64,000 nt of DNA from Collinsella tanakaei (GTDB lineage Bacteria > Actinomycetota > Coriobacteriia > Coriobacteriales > Coriobacteriaceae), in contig NZ_JADYTL010000002.1 in NCBI RefSeq assembly GCF_021531055.1, forward strand, positions 186,001 through 250,000. The letters run 5' to 3'. Below, in pieces: positions 1-8,168 of this stretch; position 1 is the stretch's first letter, and each line of letters starts with the position of its first letter. The position numbers were made by a program, and so were the translations under genes. A model generated the notes under the pieces. It saw nothing but the letters and a program-made list of their open reading frames with translations. It was not told the DNA's origin and searched no databases.

Positions 1-1529
1 CCGGCGGGCTCGGCATCGGCGGAACCTTCCACCTCGATGCGCTCGCGCGAGACGACGCACAGTCCGTCAAGCACGCGGCACGCGACCGCCTGGCCCACAC
101 GCAGGGCGTGCGCGTCGTCGGCGACCACCTGCAGGGCGCGCTCGGCCATGGCACGTTCGACGGCGATGCGGCACGGGCCGTCACGCGACCCGAACGCCTG
201 CGCAGGCAGCTTCTCGATCGCGGCGCAGATGGTCTTGAACGCCGATACCGGACGGTCCTGCCAGAGGAACTGAACGACGTCGGAGCAGATGGCCGGAACC
301 GAGGCGAAGGGATGGTCGGCGGGAAGCTTGCGGCGGGCGGCGGCGACGCGCGACTGCACGCTTTGCAGCTCGCGTAGCACGCCCTCGACGCCCAGTGCCC
401 GCGAGGAGCGGATCTTCTTGTCGAATCGTCGGGCGGTCGGGATGTCGATGCCCGACAGGGGCGAGTAGAGCCAATCGGAGAGCTCCGGGGCGGGCCACCA
501 CTCGGCCGCGCTGCCGGAACCGTCGAGATCGGCCTTCATGCGCCCGACCAGGTCCCGCAGCGCCGTGAACTGTCGGCCCACCGCCGTTCTCTCGAACCGC
601 ACGAACCGTGTGACCTCGGAGGCGATGCCCCGGGATGCGAGCCATGGCGCGAGCCGGTCGGCGAGTTCGGCGGGGCGCGCGGACACGACGACCGCGTGGC
701 GACCCGGGGTGCCGACAAGGCGCGTGAGTTCCTCGGCGTAGGCGCGATCGCGGGCATGCGGCCCCGCGACCTCCAAAAAGCCGATCTCGGGTACACGGGC
801 GATGCGCTCGGGCGCATCCTCACAGACGACCTCGCAGCCGGCGGAACCGAAGGCGCGGGCGAGCGAGGCCGCCCACACGCCCTGCTCGCCGCGCAGCAGC
901 ACGGAAACCTCGCCGATACGCGCCACGACGGATAGCAGGCGGGCCAGATAGGCGGGCACCTCGGTCACATCCCGCAGCACCACGCAGCCGGCCGCGGCGA
1001 TCGGCGTGCGGTCGAGCGCGGATGCGAGACGGACCGCGGCGTCGGAGGCCTCGATCAACGCGCGGGACGCGAGCGCATCCCGATAGCGGGCAAGCAGGTC
1101 GAGCACCACGGCCTCGGCGGGACCGCCGGCGCCACCTTCCGCCGACGCGTCGGCGAAGGGCAGCAGGTCGCGCGCGATCGTGGCGAGCAGACGCACGGTG
1201 CCGGGGTTCGCGCGCAGTGGGGCGAGTTCGGACTCCACACGGGCATACAGGATGTCGGCCATGAGCAGCTGGCGTTGGATGCCCGTACACGGATGCTCGC
1301 CGCCTCCGAGCAGCTCCCACAGGTTCCCGATCCAGTCGCGCACCGTCGTGACGTCGACGCCCAGGCCGCAACCGGCCTCGGCGAGCGCGGTACGGACCAC
1401 ATCGCGCTCGCCGATGGACGGCACGAGCAGCGTGCACCGCCCGTACCGGGCGACAGCCTGGGCGATGAGCTCTACCTCCGCATCGTCGGGCCGCGTACCG
1501 GCCTGCGTGCCTATGATCCGTACTGCCAT
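1..1529 (-). CDS. AddB-like PD-(D/E)XK nuclease/helicase subunit, partial (C-terminus beyond left edge)
   Basis: An open frame of 509 codons runs from an ATG at 1529 off the left edge without a stop. The start follows a good RBS (GGGAGG, four bases upstream). The N-terminus (LLVPSIGERDVVRTALAEAG, then a 'VTTVRDWIGNLWELLGGG' stretch) resembles the degenerate helicase half of AddB-type subunits of AddAB/RecBCD-like double-strand-break repair enzymes. In that family the N-terminal half lacks a working Walker motif and a PD-(D/E)XK nuclease with an iron-sulfur cluster lies at the C-terminus. That region is outside the window, so nuclease activity cannot be verified. AddA would be expected beyond the left edge. 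The family assignment is by overall pattern only. The frame has no stops and codon use like its neighbours, so coding status is near certain; the function is moderately supported. Confidence 0.6.
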   Translation of the reverse strand, partial: MAVRIIGTQAGTRPDDAEVELIAQAVARYGRCTLLVPSIGERDVVRTALAEAGCGLGVDVTTVRDWIGNLWELLGGGEHPCTGIQRQLLMADILYARVESELAPLRANPGTVRLLATIARDLLPFADASAEGGAGGPAEAVVLDLLARYRDALASRALIEASDAAVRLASALDRTPIAAAGCVVLRDVTEVPAYLARLLSVVARIGEVSVLLRGEQGVWAASLARAFGSAGCEVVCEDAPERIARVPEIGFLEVAGPHARDRAYAEELTRLVGTPGRHAVVVSARPAELADRLAPWLASRGIASEVTRFVRFERTAVGRQFTALRDLVGRMKADLDGSGSAAEWWPAPELSDWLYSPLSGIDIPTARRFDKKIRSSRALGVEGVLRELQSVQSRVAAARRKLPADHPFASVPAICSDVVQFLWQDRPVSAFKTICAAIEKLPAQAFGSRDGPCRIAVERAMAERALQVVADDAHALRVGQAVACRVLDGLCVVSRERIEVEGSADAEPA

Positions 1530-1685
1530 GGTCCTCCCGCGCTTTCCGTCGGCGGCGTTGTGCTGACACTATCCTACACGCCCGCATGGACATGATGACG
1601 AGACGGCACCGGGCCCATCGGCATCGGGCGCGACCCCTCGCATCCGACGGGGATGGATCCGGCGCCACCCGTTACCTCGACATCG

Positions 1686-1726
1686 CAAAAAACGTCCCCG
1701 ACCCGCAGGCATGCGGACCGGGGACG
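1686..1726 (-). terminator. Rho-independent terminator after the YerC-type gene
   Basis: CGTCCCCG (1693-1700) pairs with CGGGGACG (1719-1726), and the inner bases add to the stem. Read on the minus strand, the hairpin is followed by a T-run (TTTTTTG, complement of 1686-1692). It sits 24 bp past the stop of the minus-strand gene at 1750. Confidence 0.75.
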
Positions 1727-1749
1727 GACGGGTACATCGATGCGGGCCA

Positions 1750-2061
1750 TCAGGCGCGGCCGCGCTCCTGGTCCTCGAGCTTGATCAGGACGCGACGGTA
1801 ACCGCCGTGCTCCCCGTTGAGCGCCTTGGATACACGACTCACCGTCGTCGACGATGCACCGGTGCGCGCCTGGACCTCGACGTACGGCTCGCCCTCGTCC
1901 AGGTACCGGGCGACCTGCAGGCGCTGCCCGAAATCGCAGACCTCACGCGGCGTGCACAGGTCGGTGAGGAACGAACGGACATCGTCTTCGGTCTCGAGCA
2001 GCAGCACAGCTCGGACGAGCTGCTGCACGTCCGGACGCTCGAACATCTTCTCGATATTCAT
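1750..2061 (-). CDS. YerC/YecD-type TrpR-like transcriptional regulator
   Basis: A 103-residue protein, the usual length for the YerC/YecD family, which shares the TrpR/DnaA-type helix-turn-helix fold. Residues 33-50 (LTDLCTPREVCDFGQRLQ) form the family's first conserved helices. The recognition helix region is TGASSTTVSRVSKAL near residues 68-82, a classic HTH pattern in which SSTTVSRV contacts DNA. The start follows GGCGGTG about six bases upstream. It is monocistronic, with its own terminator at 1686-1726. In Firmicutes yerC lies beside purine or ligase genes; here the neighbours (ApbE, AddB-like) give no functional clue. The effector is unknown: TrpR-like proteins bind small molecules, but tryptophan itself is not implied. 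Confidence 0.85.
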   Translation of the reverse strand: MNIEKMFERPDVQQLVRAVLLLETEDDVRSFLTDLCTPREVCDFGQRLQVARYLDEGEPYVEVQARTGASSTTVSRVSKALNGEHGGYRRVLIKLEDQERGRA

Positions 2062-2262
2062 AAGACACCGCCAAATCTACCTATAACAAGCCGAATTGAT
2101 ACCAAGAATGAGATTCAAATGCGGATAATATTCAACACCCTCGAATGAACACCCACGTGATGCAGTGTAACACACCACTTTGCTAAAGTGCCGATGCACC
2201 CGGCCAACGGATGCAACGTCCATCGAACGTACCCACCTCGCCTGCGAGCCGTCGGCCTCGCC

Positions 2263-3345
2263 TCAGCGCCCGATCACCCGGATACGGCCGTCGAGCCCCG
2301 ACGTCCACGCCACCCGATCCGCATCGTCGACGATGACGGCATCGACGCCGTCGAGCGCCTCCACGAACGCCAGGGCCCCCGCCGCCCCCAGCATCACCGC
2401 CGTCGTCGAGTATCCGTCGCAATCCAGCGAGCGTGCCGCCACGATCGTCGCGCTCACCACGTCGGTCGCGGCGGGCATGCCGGTCGTCGGATCGAGGATA
2501 TGGTGATAGGTCGTACCTCCGCGGATAAAGCACCGTTCGTGCAGCCCGCTCGTGACGACCGACCCGTCGACCACGTCGACGACCGCGCGATGCCGTGCGC
2601 GACCGAACGGGTCGCGGATGCCCACACGCCACGGCGAGCCGGTTGGCGGAACCGGCCCTGCAGCCGCCTGCGCGACGCTTTTCGCAGCACAGGCGGAATC
2701 CGGGCGCCCGCCGCGGACGAGCACGTTGCCGCCCAGGTTCAAGGCGAAGCGCCCGATACCGTGCGCCGTCATGATCTTCGCCAGGTCGTCGGCGATATAG
2801 CCCTTGGCGATGCCGCCGACGTCGAGGATGGTCGCCGGATCGGCTATGGCGAGCGTCGGCGCCCCGTGCGCATCGTATCCCAGCTGCACAAGACGGTAGT
2901 CCACATGGCAAAGCGCCTGGGCCAGAGCGCGCGACGACGGGATGCGACCGGCATGGAAGTCCCAAAGCGACGTCACGGTACCCATCGTGATGTCGAAGCG
3001 CCCGTCGCTGCGCTCGCAGTACCCGAAAGCCAGCTCGAGCAGCTCCGCCGTCTCGAGTGCGACCGCGATCGGCTCGGGCGATGCCGCGTGCGCACGTGCG
3101 ATGTCGGAATCCGGCCTGGTTCGCGAGAGCCTGCGCTCGAACCACACGCAGCGCTCCCAGCACGCCTCGAGGGCGGTATCCAGGCGCATCCGGACCGATG
3201 GCGAGGTCGCCGCCTCGCCGTCGTCGGGGTAGGCATGCAGGCGCACCTCGGTATCGAACGCCGCGAACGTCACGGCACGCCCGCCGCCCTCATCGAGAAA
3301 CGCCGCGCGCGTTCTGGGTTTTCCGTGTTCGCGACCGCTTCGCAC
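2263..3345 (-). CDS. apbE: FAD:protein FMN transferase (ApbE family)
   Basis: ApbE enzymes transfer FMN from FAD to a threonine or serine of a target flavoprotein (for example RnfG/RnfD, NqrB/C or secreted flavin-binding domains) and require Mg2+. Family signatures are present: the SRTRPDSDIAR region near residue 75, FDITMGTVTSLWDFH, LDVGGIAKGYIAD, FALNLGGNVLVRGG and TTYHHILDPTTGMPA. The last contains the conserved HHI-DP metal and FAD site. No signal peptide or lipobox is seen, so the protein is probably cytoplasmic. The frame stays open upstream to a TTG at 3369, but the GTG at 3345 is preferred because AGGGAAGGG lies seven bases before it; a further GTG at 3273 is possible. With the GTG at 3345 the protein is 360 residues. 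It is divergent from the small membrane protein gene at 3429, so the two share a short promoter region. No target flavoprotein is encoded in the window. Confidence 0.88.
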   Translation of the reverse strand: MRSGREHGKPRTRAAFLDEGGGRAVTFAAFDTEVRLHAYPDDGEAATSPSVRMRLDTALEACWERCVWFERRLSRTRPDSDIARAHAASPEPIAVALETAELLELAFGYCERSDGRFDITMGTVTSLWDFHAGRIPSSRALAQALCHVDYRLVQLGYDAHGAPTLAIADPATILDVGGIAKGYIADDLAKIMTAHGIGRFALNLGGNVLVRGGRPDSACAAKSVAQAAAGPVPPTGSPWRVGIRDPFGRARHRAVVDVVDGSVVTSGLHERCFIRGGTTYHHILDPTTGMPAATDVVSATIVAARSLDCDGYSTTAVMLGAAGALAFVEALDGVDAVIVDDADRVAWTSGLDGRIRVIGR

Positions 3346-3428
3346 AAAACGCCCTTCCCTATGGCACAATCATCACACCCATGATAGCGTCGATCCATCC
3401 GACGCCCACCCGACGAAAGGCGGCGCAC

Positions 3429-3800
3429 ATGCGCTTCATCCTCAACTGGCTGCTCATCTCGATCGCCATCTCCGTGGCGGCCTATATCGTGCCCGGCATC
3501 GAGCCGTACGGACCCGCCGACCCATGGCTGTGCTTCGCGTTCGTCGGGCTGTTCCTGGGCTTGGTGAACTCCCTCGTCAAGCCGGTGATCACCGTCATCT
3601 CGCTGCCGGTGACGATCCTCACGCTCGGTATCTTCCAGCTCGTCGTCAACAGCCTCATGCTCGAGCTCGCCAGCTGGTTCTCGCTGAACCTGCTCGGCGC
3701 GGGCATCGTCATCAACGGGTTCGGGGCTGCGTTTTTCGGCGCCATCGTCATCAGCATCGTGAGCGCCATCTTGAACGTCGCCACGGCCGACGCCCGATAG
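3429..3800 (+). CDS. Small four-helix membrane protein, phage holin 4_2/YvlD family
   Basis: A 123-residue hydrophobic protein with about four predicted membrane segments (roughly residues 3-22, 31-50, 54-80 and 92-117). The sequence (RFILNWLLISIAISVAAYIV, then a GLVNSLVKPVITVISLPVTI stretch) matches the PF04020/YvlD family. That family is called holin-like, but it is a widespread chromosomal membrane family, linked in Bacillus to envelope-stress genes, and is not evidence of a prophage. The start follows GAAAGG; the frame is open further upstream, but only this ATG gives the conserved N-terminus. The stop is TAG. It stands alone and its function is unknown. Confidence 0.8.
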   Translation: MRFILNWLLISIAISVAAYIVPGIEPYGPADPWLCFAFVGLFLGLVNSLVKPVITVISLPVTILTLGIFQLVVNSLMLELASWFSLNLLGAGIVINGFGAAFFGAIVISIVSAILNVATADAR

Positions 3801-3865
3801 CGCGAACCGCCGCGAAGGGCCACGGACGCACCGTCCCGCGCGGACGCGGTTGCGCTACGGCTGCG

Positions 3866-4291
3866 TTAGAGGCAGTCGATGCCGCGCGGCGACGCCGCGA
3901 GGTCGGCGATGGAGATCCCGTCGAGATACGCCGCGATCATACGGTCGAGCTCCGACCACATGTGGATCGTCGGGCAGTCCCGAGCGCGCTCGCATCCCGT
4001 CTTGCCGCCTTCGAGGCACGAGACCGGTGCCAAACCGCCCTCCGTCAGGCGCAGGATCTCGCCGACGGTATAGCGCTCGGCGGGACGCGTGAGCCGGTAG
4101 CCGCCACCCTTGCCGCGCATGCCCGACAGCATGCCGTTGCGCACGAGCGCCGACAGGATGTTCTCGAGGTACTTCTCGGAGACCCCTTGGCGGGCGGCGA
4201 TCTCCTTCAGGGGCACGCGGCCATCCTCCTGATGTTCCGCCAAATCGACCATCACGCGAAGCGCGTATCGTCCCTTCGTCGAAACCAGCAT
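3866..4291 (-). CDS. Rrf2-family transcriptional regulator (IscR/CymR-like)
   Basis: A 141-residue winged-helix regulator. The N-terminus MLVSTKGRYALRVMVDLAEH and the recognition helix QGVSEKYLENILSALVRNG are diagnostic for Rrf2 proteins. Three cysteines (C92, C100, C106) and H110 sit where IscR/NsrR ligate an iron-sulfur cluster. The spacing C-x7-C-x5-C is slightly wider than in E. coli IscR, but the pattern suggests a cluster-sensing regulator rather than a cysteine-free CymR type. The start is the internal ATG at 4291 because GGGAGGGGGAG precedes it; the longer frame to 4345 has no RBS. It is divergent from cysK-mnmA, which consume cysteine sulfur, so control of that operon by sulfur or Fe-S status is the simplest reading. 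Confidence 0.88.
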   Translation of the reverse strand: MLVSTKGRYALRVMVDLAEHQEDGRVPLKEIAARQGVSEKYLENILSALVRNGMLSGMRGKGGGYRLTRPAERYTVGEILRLTEGGLAPVSCLEGGKTGCERARDCPTIHMWSELDRMIAAYLDGISIADLAASPRGIDCL

Positions 4292-4440
4292 GGCTCTCCC
4301 CCTCCCAAACGTCCGTACAGCAGCAGGATACCAAAGAGTTGACATAAAGCCGACGTCGGAATAGCGAGGAACCGAGGGGTCGTTTTATTTACAGAACCCT
4401 CCCGAACGGACCATCCCCGCCCGAGCGCCCGATACGGGGT

Positions 4441-4457
4441 ATACCGATATACTGGAA
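4441..4457 (+). promoter_or_regulatory. Possible operator and -10 region ahead of cysK
   Basis: About 40 bases upstream of cysK the sequence GTATACCGATATAC is an imperfect palindrome (GTAT-N6-ATAC) that contains a TATACT hexamer usable as a -10. No convincing -35 is present, although a TTGACA lies about 100 bases further upstream at 4339-4344. A palindrome over a -10 next to a divergent Rrf2 gene is a candidate repressor site; this is inference. Confidence 0.3.
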
Positions 4458-4490
4458 CCAACGATACGTCCGTCCGGATAAGGAGCGTCC

Positions 4491-5429
4491 ATGGAGCGCA
4501 TTCGCACATCCGTCGACCAGCTGATCGGCCACACCCCCCTGCTCGAGCTCACCGGCATCGAGCGCGACCTTGGCCTCGGCGCCCGCGTCGTCGCTAAACT
4601 CGAGTACTTCAACCCAGCGGGCTCCGCCAAAGATCGCGTCGCCCGGCGCATCCTCGACGACGCCGAAGCGGCGGGTACCATCCGTCCGCATGCGGGGTGC
4701 ACGATCATCGAGCCCACAAGCGGCAACACCGGCATCGGGCTCGCCGCCCTGGCCGCCGCCCGCGGCTACCGCCTCATCATCACCATGCCGGATTCCATGA
4801 GCCCCGAGCGCCGCAAGCTCATGGAGGGCTACGGCGCCGAGGTCATCCTCACGCCCGGTGCGCAGGGCATGGCGGGCGCCATCCGTCGCGCCGAGGAGCT
4901 CTCGCGCGAGATCGACGGCAGCATCATCGCCGGCCAGTTCACCAATCCCGCGAACCCCGCCGCCCACGAGGCGACGACCGGCCCGGAGATCTGGGAGGAC
5001 ACCGACGGGGGCGTCGACGTCTTCGTCGCGGGCGCCGGCACGGGCGGCACGATCACCGGCGTCGGGCATTACCTGCGCTCCAAGCGCCCCGACGTGCGTA
5101 TCGTCGCCGTCGAGCCCGCCGGCTCGCCGGTGCTGTCGGGCGGTGAGGCCGGACCGCACGGCCTGCAGGGTATCGGCGCCGGTTTCATCCCCGAGGTGCT
5201 CGACACCGACGTGTACGACGAGGTCGTCCCCGTGACGGACGAGGACGCGCTCGCCTGCGCCCGCCTGATCGCCCGCACCGAGGGCGTGCTGGTGGGCATC
5301 TCGTCGGGCGCCGCCGCATGGGCCGCGATCGAGCTTGCCAAGGACCCGGCATACGCCGGCAAGACGATCGTCGTGCTGCTGCCCGATACCGGCGAGCGCT
5401 ACCTGTCGAGCGCTCTGTTCGCCGAGTAG
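4491..5429 (+). CDS. cysK: Cysteine synthase A (O-acetylserine sulfhydrylase)
   Basis: A PLP-dependent enzyme of 312 residues that makes cysteine from O-acetylserine and sulfide in the cytoplasm. The PLP lysine is K47 in FNPAGSAKDRVA. The substrate loop is PTSGNTGIGLA, the phosphate-binding loop AGTGGTITGVG lies near residue 183, and ISSGAAAWAAIELAK lies near the C-terminus, all as in CysK/CysM. It has no CBS or other regulatory domain. The start follows AAGGAG. The stop is TAG, seven bases before the GTG of mnmA, so the two genes form an operon that links cysteine synthesis to use of cysteine sulfur in tRNA thiolation. The divergent Rrf2 gene is the likely regulator. Confidence 0.93.
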   Translation: MERIRTSVDQLIGHTPLLELTGIERDLGLGARVVAKLEYFNPAGSAKDRVARRILDDAEAAGTIRPHAGCTIIEPTSGNTGIGLAALAAARGYRLIITMPDSMSPERRKLMEGYGAEVILTPGAQGMAGAIRRAEELSREIDGSIIAGQFTNPANPAAHEATTGPEIWEDTDGGVDVFVAGAGTGGTITGVGHYLRSKRPDVRIVAVEPAGSPVLSGGEAGPHGLQGIGAGFIPEVLDTDVYDEVVPVTDEDALACARLIARTEGVLVGISSGAAAWAAIELAKDPAYAGKTIVVLLPDTGERYLSSALFAE

Positions 5430-5436
5430 GCGCGAC

Positions 5437-6573
5437 GTGACGACGGCAAAGCGGGCGCTCGTCGCCATGAGCGGCGGCGTCGATTCGAGCGTGACGGCCT
5501 ATCTGCTCAAGCAGCAGGGCTACGACTGCATCGGCGCCACGATGCTGCTGCACGACGGCCCGGCGGGAACGGACGGTGCCGGCGCCTGCGGCTCGTCGCG
5601 CGACGCCGACGACGCCGCGAGCGTGGCGCGTGCGCTCGGGTTCCCCCACCACGTCCTCGACCTGCGCGAGACGTTCGCGCGCTGCGTGGTGGATAAGTTC
5701 GTGCGCACCTACGAGGCGGGCCGCACTCCCAACCCCTGCTGCGACTGCAACCGCTACCTCAAGTTCGGCGCGCTGCTCGACCACGCCCGGGAACTCGGGT
5801 GCGACGTCGTGGCGACCGGCCACTACGCGCAGGTCGCGCCTCCCGCGCAACCGGACGGGGCATGGCGGCTCACCAAGGGGATCGACGCCGCCAAGGAGCA
5901 AAGCTACGTGCTCTACGCGCTCACCCAGCGGCAGCTGGCGCATGTGGTGCTGCCGCTCGGCGCCCTCACCAAAGATCGTGACGTGCGCCGCATCGCGCGT
6001 GAGCAGGGCTTCGTCAGCGCCGAGAAGCCCGACAGCCAGGGGATCTGCTTCGTGCCGGACAACGACTTCGCCTCGTTCATCGAGGGCCGCCGCGGAAGCG
6101 CCCTGCCGGAAGGCGACATCCTCGACACGCACGGCGCCGTGCTCGGACGTCACCGGGGTGCGCTGCGCTACACCATCGGCCAGCGCAAGGGCCTGGGCGT
6201 CGCCGCCGCGCACCCGCTCTACGTATGCGGCATCGACGTCGAACGCAACACGGTGACCTTGGGTGATGTCGACGACCTGATGGCGGGCGAGCTTATGGCC
6301 GACGATTGGATCTGGAGCGCTCCGGCGCCCGCGATGGAGCGGCGCCTGCGCGATGCCGGGAAGACCGGGATCGCCGTCGCGGCCAAGATCCGCTACCACC
6401 AGCCCGACCAGGCCGCGCGCATGGCGCTCGTCGATCCCGATGCGGGGACCAGCGGCGGCATACGCGTGCGCTTCGAGACGCCCCAGCGCGGCATCGCCCC
6501 CGGCCAGGCCGTCGTCGTCTACGACGGCGACACGGTCCTCGGCGGCGGCACCGTCCGCAACGCACGGATGTAA
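5437..6573 (+). CDS. mnmA: tRNA-specific 2-thiouridylase MnmA
   Basis: Catalyses 2-thiolation of U34 in tRNA(Lys/Glu/Gln) using ATP and a persulfide relay. It starts at a GTG (5437) seven bases after the cysK stop and is 378 residues, the usual size. The PP-loop SGGVDSS is at residues 12-18. The nucleophile cysteine is C104 (TPNPCCDCNRYLKFG) and the partner cysteine is C204 in DSQGICFVPD; both catalytic cysteines are kept. The C-terminal beta-barrel includes GQRKGLGV and VRFETPQRGIAPGQ. An IscS-type desulfurase normally supplies sulfur, and none is encoded in the window. The stop TAA lies inside the first of two tandem palindromes that separate it from the convergent fucO gene. Confidence 0.95.
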   Translation: MTTAKRALVAMSGGVDSSVTAYLLKQQGYDCIGATMLLHDGPAGTDGAGACGSSRDADDAASVARALGFPHHVLDLRETFARCVVDKFVRTYEAGRTPNPCCDCNRYLKFGALLDHARELGCDVVATGHYAQVAPPAQPDGAWRLTKGIDAAKEQSYVLYALTQRQLAHVVLPLGALTKDRDVRRIAREQGFVSAEKPDSQGICFVPDNDFASFIEGRRGSALPEGDILDTHGAVLGRHRGALRYTIGQRKGLGVAAAHPLYVCGIDVERNTVTLGDVDDLMAGELMADDWIWSAPAPAMERRLRDAGKTGIAVAAKIRYHQPDQAARMALVDPDAGTSGGIRVRFETPQRGIAPGQAVVVYDGDTVLGGGTVRNARM

Positions 6574-6638
6574 CAAAACCCCTGGGGTTTTCTTACATCG
6601 CCCCACTCGTGTAACAAAACCCCTGGGGTTTTATTACA
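6568..6638. repeat. Two tandem AAAACCCC-T-GGGGTTTT palindromes between mnmA and fucO
   Basis: Unit 1 (6568-6598) reads ATGTAAC-AAAACCCC-T-GGGGTTTT-C-TTACAT, a 31-bp palindrome with one mismatch that includes the last codon and stop of mnmA. Unit 2 (6610-6638) repeats TGTAAC-AAAACCCC-T-GGGGTTTT-A-TTACA. They lie between convergent genes and end in T-runs on both strands, so they can act as bidirectional terminators. The same core recurs twice at 10125-10178 in a divergent gap, where a terminator is not expected. Confidence 0.8.
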
Positions 6639-6710
6639 TCCAGCATGAACGAAAAGGGCGACCCGCCCGATCGGCAGGTCGCCCCATGCAACGGAACCGC
6701 TGAGGTCACG

Positions 6711-7871
6711 CTACTTCATGATCTTGCGGAACAGCTCCACGACGGTGGCGTGATCGGCGTCGCGCGGGTTGCCCGGGTAGCAGGCGTCGGCCAGCGCGTC
6801 GTCGGCGATCTGGTCGAGCTCGTCGGCGGTGATGGCCTCGCACACCGTGGGGATGTCCACGTCGACGGACAGCTGACGCACCGCGGCGATGGCGGCGTCG
6901 GCGGCCTCATCGGTCGTCATACCGGTGGTGTCCACGCCCATGGCGACGGCAACGTCGGCCAGGCGCTCGGCCACGACGGGCTTGTTGAACTCCATGGCGA
7001 TCGGCAGCAGCATGGCGCAGGCCACACCGTGCGGGGTGTCGTAGTGGGCGGACAGGGTGTGCGCCATGGCGTGGTCGATGCCCAGACCGACGTTGGAGAA
7101 GCCCATGCCGGCGATGTACTGGGCGAGTGCCATGCCCTCGCGGCCGCTTCCGGGCTGACCGCTCTTGGCCTCGGCGACGGCGTCGCGCAGGTTCTTGGCG
7201 ATGAGCTCGATGGCCTTGAGGTGGAACATGTCGGTGAGCTCCCAGGCGCCGCGGGTGGTGTAGCCCTCGATGGCGTGGGTCAGCGCGTCCATACCGGTCG
7301 ACGCGGTGAGGCCGGCGGGCATGGTACCCATCATCTCGGGGTCGACGACGGCGACCTCGGGGGCGTCGTTGGTGTCGACGCACACGAACTTACGGACCTT
7401 CTCGACGTCGGTGATGACGTAGTTGATGGTGACCTCGGCCGCGGTGCCGGCGGTGGTGGGCACGGCGATGGTGAACACGGCGTGGTTCTTGGTGGGAGCG
7501 ACGCCCTCGAGCGAGCGAACGTCGGCGAACTCGGGGTTGTTGATGATGATGCCGATGGCCTTGGCGGTGTCCATGGCCGAGCCGCCACCGATGGTCACGA
7601 TGGAATCGGCCTCCGCGGCCTTGAATGCCTCGACGCCGTCCTGGACGTTCTTGATCGTGGGGTTGGGCTTGATCTCGGAGTACATGCTCCACGCGATGCC
7701 GGCCTCGTCGAGCAGATCGGTGACCTTGGCGGCGACACCGAACTTGACCAGGTCGGGGTCGGTGCAGACGAAGACCTTCTTGTAGCCGCGACGGGTGATC
7801 TCGCCGGGGATCTCCTTGATGGCGCCGGCGCCATGATAGGAGATGGTGTTGAGAACGATTCGATTGGCCAT
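6711..7871 (-). CDS. fucO: Lactaldehyde reductase / propanediol oxidoreductase (iron-containing ADH)
   Basis: Group III iron-dependent alcohol dehydrogenase of 386 residues. In fucose/rhamnose catabolism FucO reduces L-lactaldehyde to 1,2-propanediol with NADH and so regenerates NAD+ in anaerobes. It resembles E. coli FucO closely: GGGSAMDTAKAIGIIINNP, FADVRSLEG, PTTAGTAAEVTINYVITD, DALTHAIEGY and GMGFSNVGLGIDHAMAH. The metal ligands are D and H residues in those motifs. The start is the ATG at 7871 with AGGAGG eight bases upstream; the longer frame to 7925 has no RBS. A mutarotase of the rhamnose/fucose type lies upstream on the same strand, which supports deoxysugar metabolism. The isomerase, kinase and aldolase are not in the window. 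Confidence 0.9.
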   Translation of the reverse strand: MANRIVLNTISYHGAGAIKEIPGEITRRGYKKVFVCTDPDLVKFGVAAKVTDLLDEAGIAWSMYSEIKPNPTIKNVQDGVEAFKAAEADSIVTIGGGSAMDTAKAIGIIINNPEFADVRSLEGVAPTKNHAVFTIAVPTTAGTAAEVTINYVITDVEKVRKFVCVDTNDAPEVAVVDPEMMGTMPAGLTASTGMDALTHAIEGYTTRGAWELTDMFHLKAIELIAKNLRDAVAEAKSGQPGSGREGMALAQYIAGMGFSNVGLGIDHAMAHTLSAHYDTPHGVACAMLLPIAMEFNKPVVAERLADVAVAMGVDTTGMTTDEAADAAIAAVRQLSVDVDIPTVCEAITADELDQIADDALADACYPGNPRDADHATVVELFRKIMK

Positions 7872-7953
7872 AGCCGCCTCCTTTTCTGAGCGGGACCGTG
7901 CGCCCCGCGCATATCGACGCGCCACGCGGGCGCATCGTATCTAACCGAATTGC

Positions 7954-7983
7954 ATTATATGGATTTGACACCCGCCACCCGAA
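7954..7983 (-). promoter_or_regulatory. Candidate promoter of fucO
   Basis: On the minus strand a perfect TATAAT (7959-7954) lies 83 bases before the fucO start. A weak TTCGGG (about 7978-7983) sits 18 bases upstream of it. The poor -35 suggests help from an activator. Confidence 0.4.
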
Positions 7984-8054
7984 AGGCATCGACGAGCCGG
8001 GTTCAATCCTGCAAAAACGTTTTATCGAATCCGCGAACGGTCGAAATATGGTTA

Positions 8055-8067
8055 CGAACGTGGTTCG
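8055..8067. promoter_or_regulatory. Candidate operator palindrome upstream of fucO
   Basis: CGAAC-GTG-GTTCG is a perfect 13-bp palindrome in the 297-base gap between fucO and the mutarotase gene. Further ACGAAC copies lie nearby (around 8035 and 8073). It lies about 95 bases upstream of the candidate -10. A regulator site is inferred; no regulator gene is adjacent. The remainder of the gap shows nothing coding. Confidence 0.35.
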
Positions 8068-8168
8068 CATATACGAACATATGGATATACGCCGCCTTCG
8101 CGGAGCCGGGGCGGCACCTGCCGGCTCGGTACTCCGTTAGTCGTCGGGCGCCACTTTGCGACACAAGC

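Noticed and set aside
3429-3800. Holin-family match suggesting a prophage
   Set aside because: PF04020 proteins are ordinary chromosomal membrane proteins, and no phage gene is nearby.
5185-6606. A 473-codon frame opposite mnmA
   Set aside because: Shadow frame with Arg/Ala-rich composition; mnmA has all catalytic motifs on the other strand.
7975-8010. GGGTTCAATCC resembling a tRNA T-loop near 7999
   Set aside because: No acceptor stem, D-arm or anticodon arm can be built around it within 80 bases, and no CCA-type end follows.
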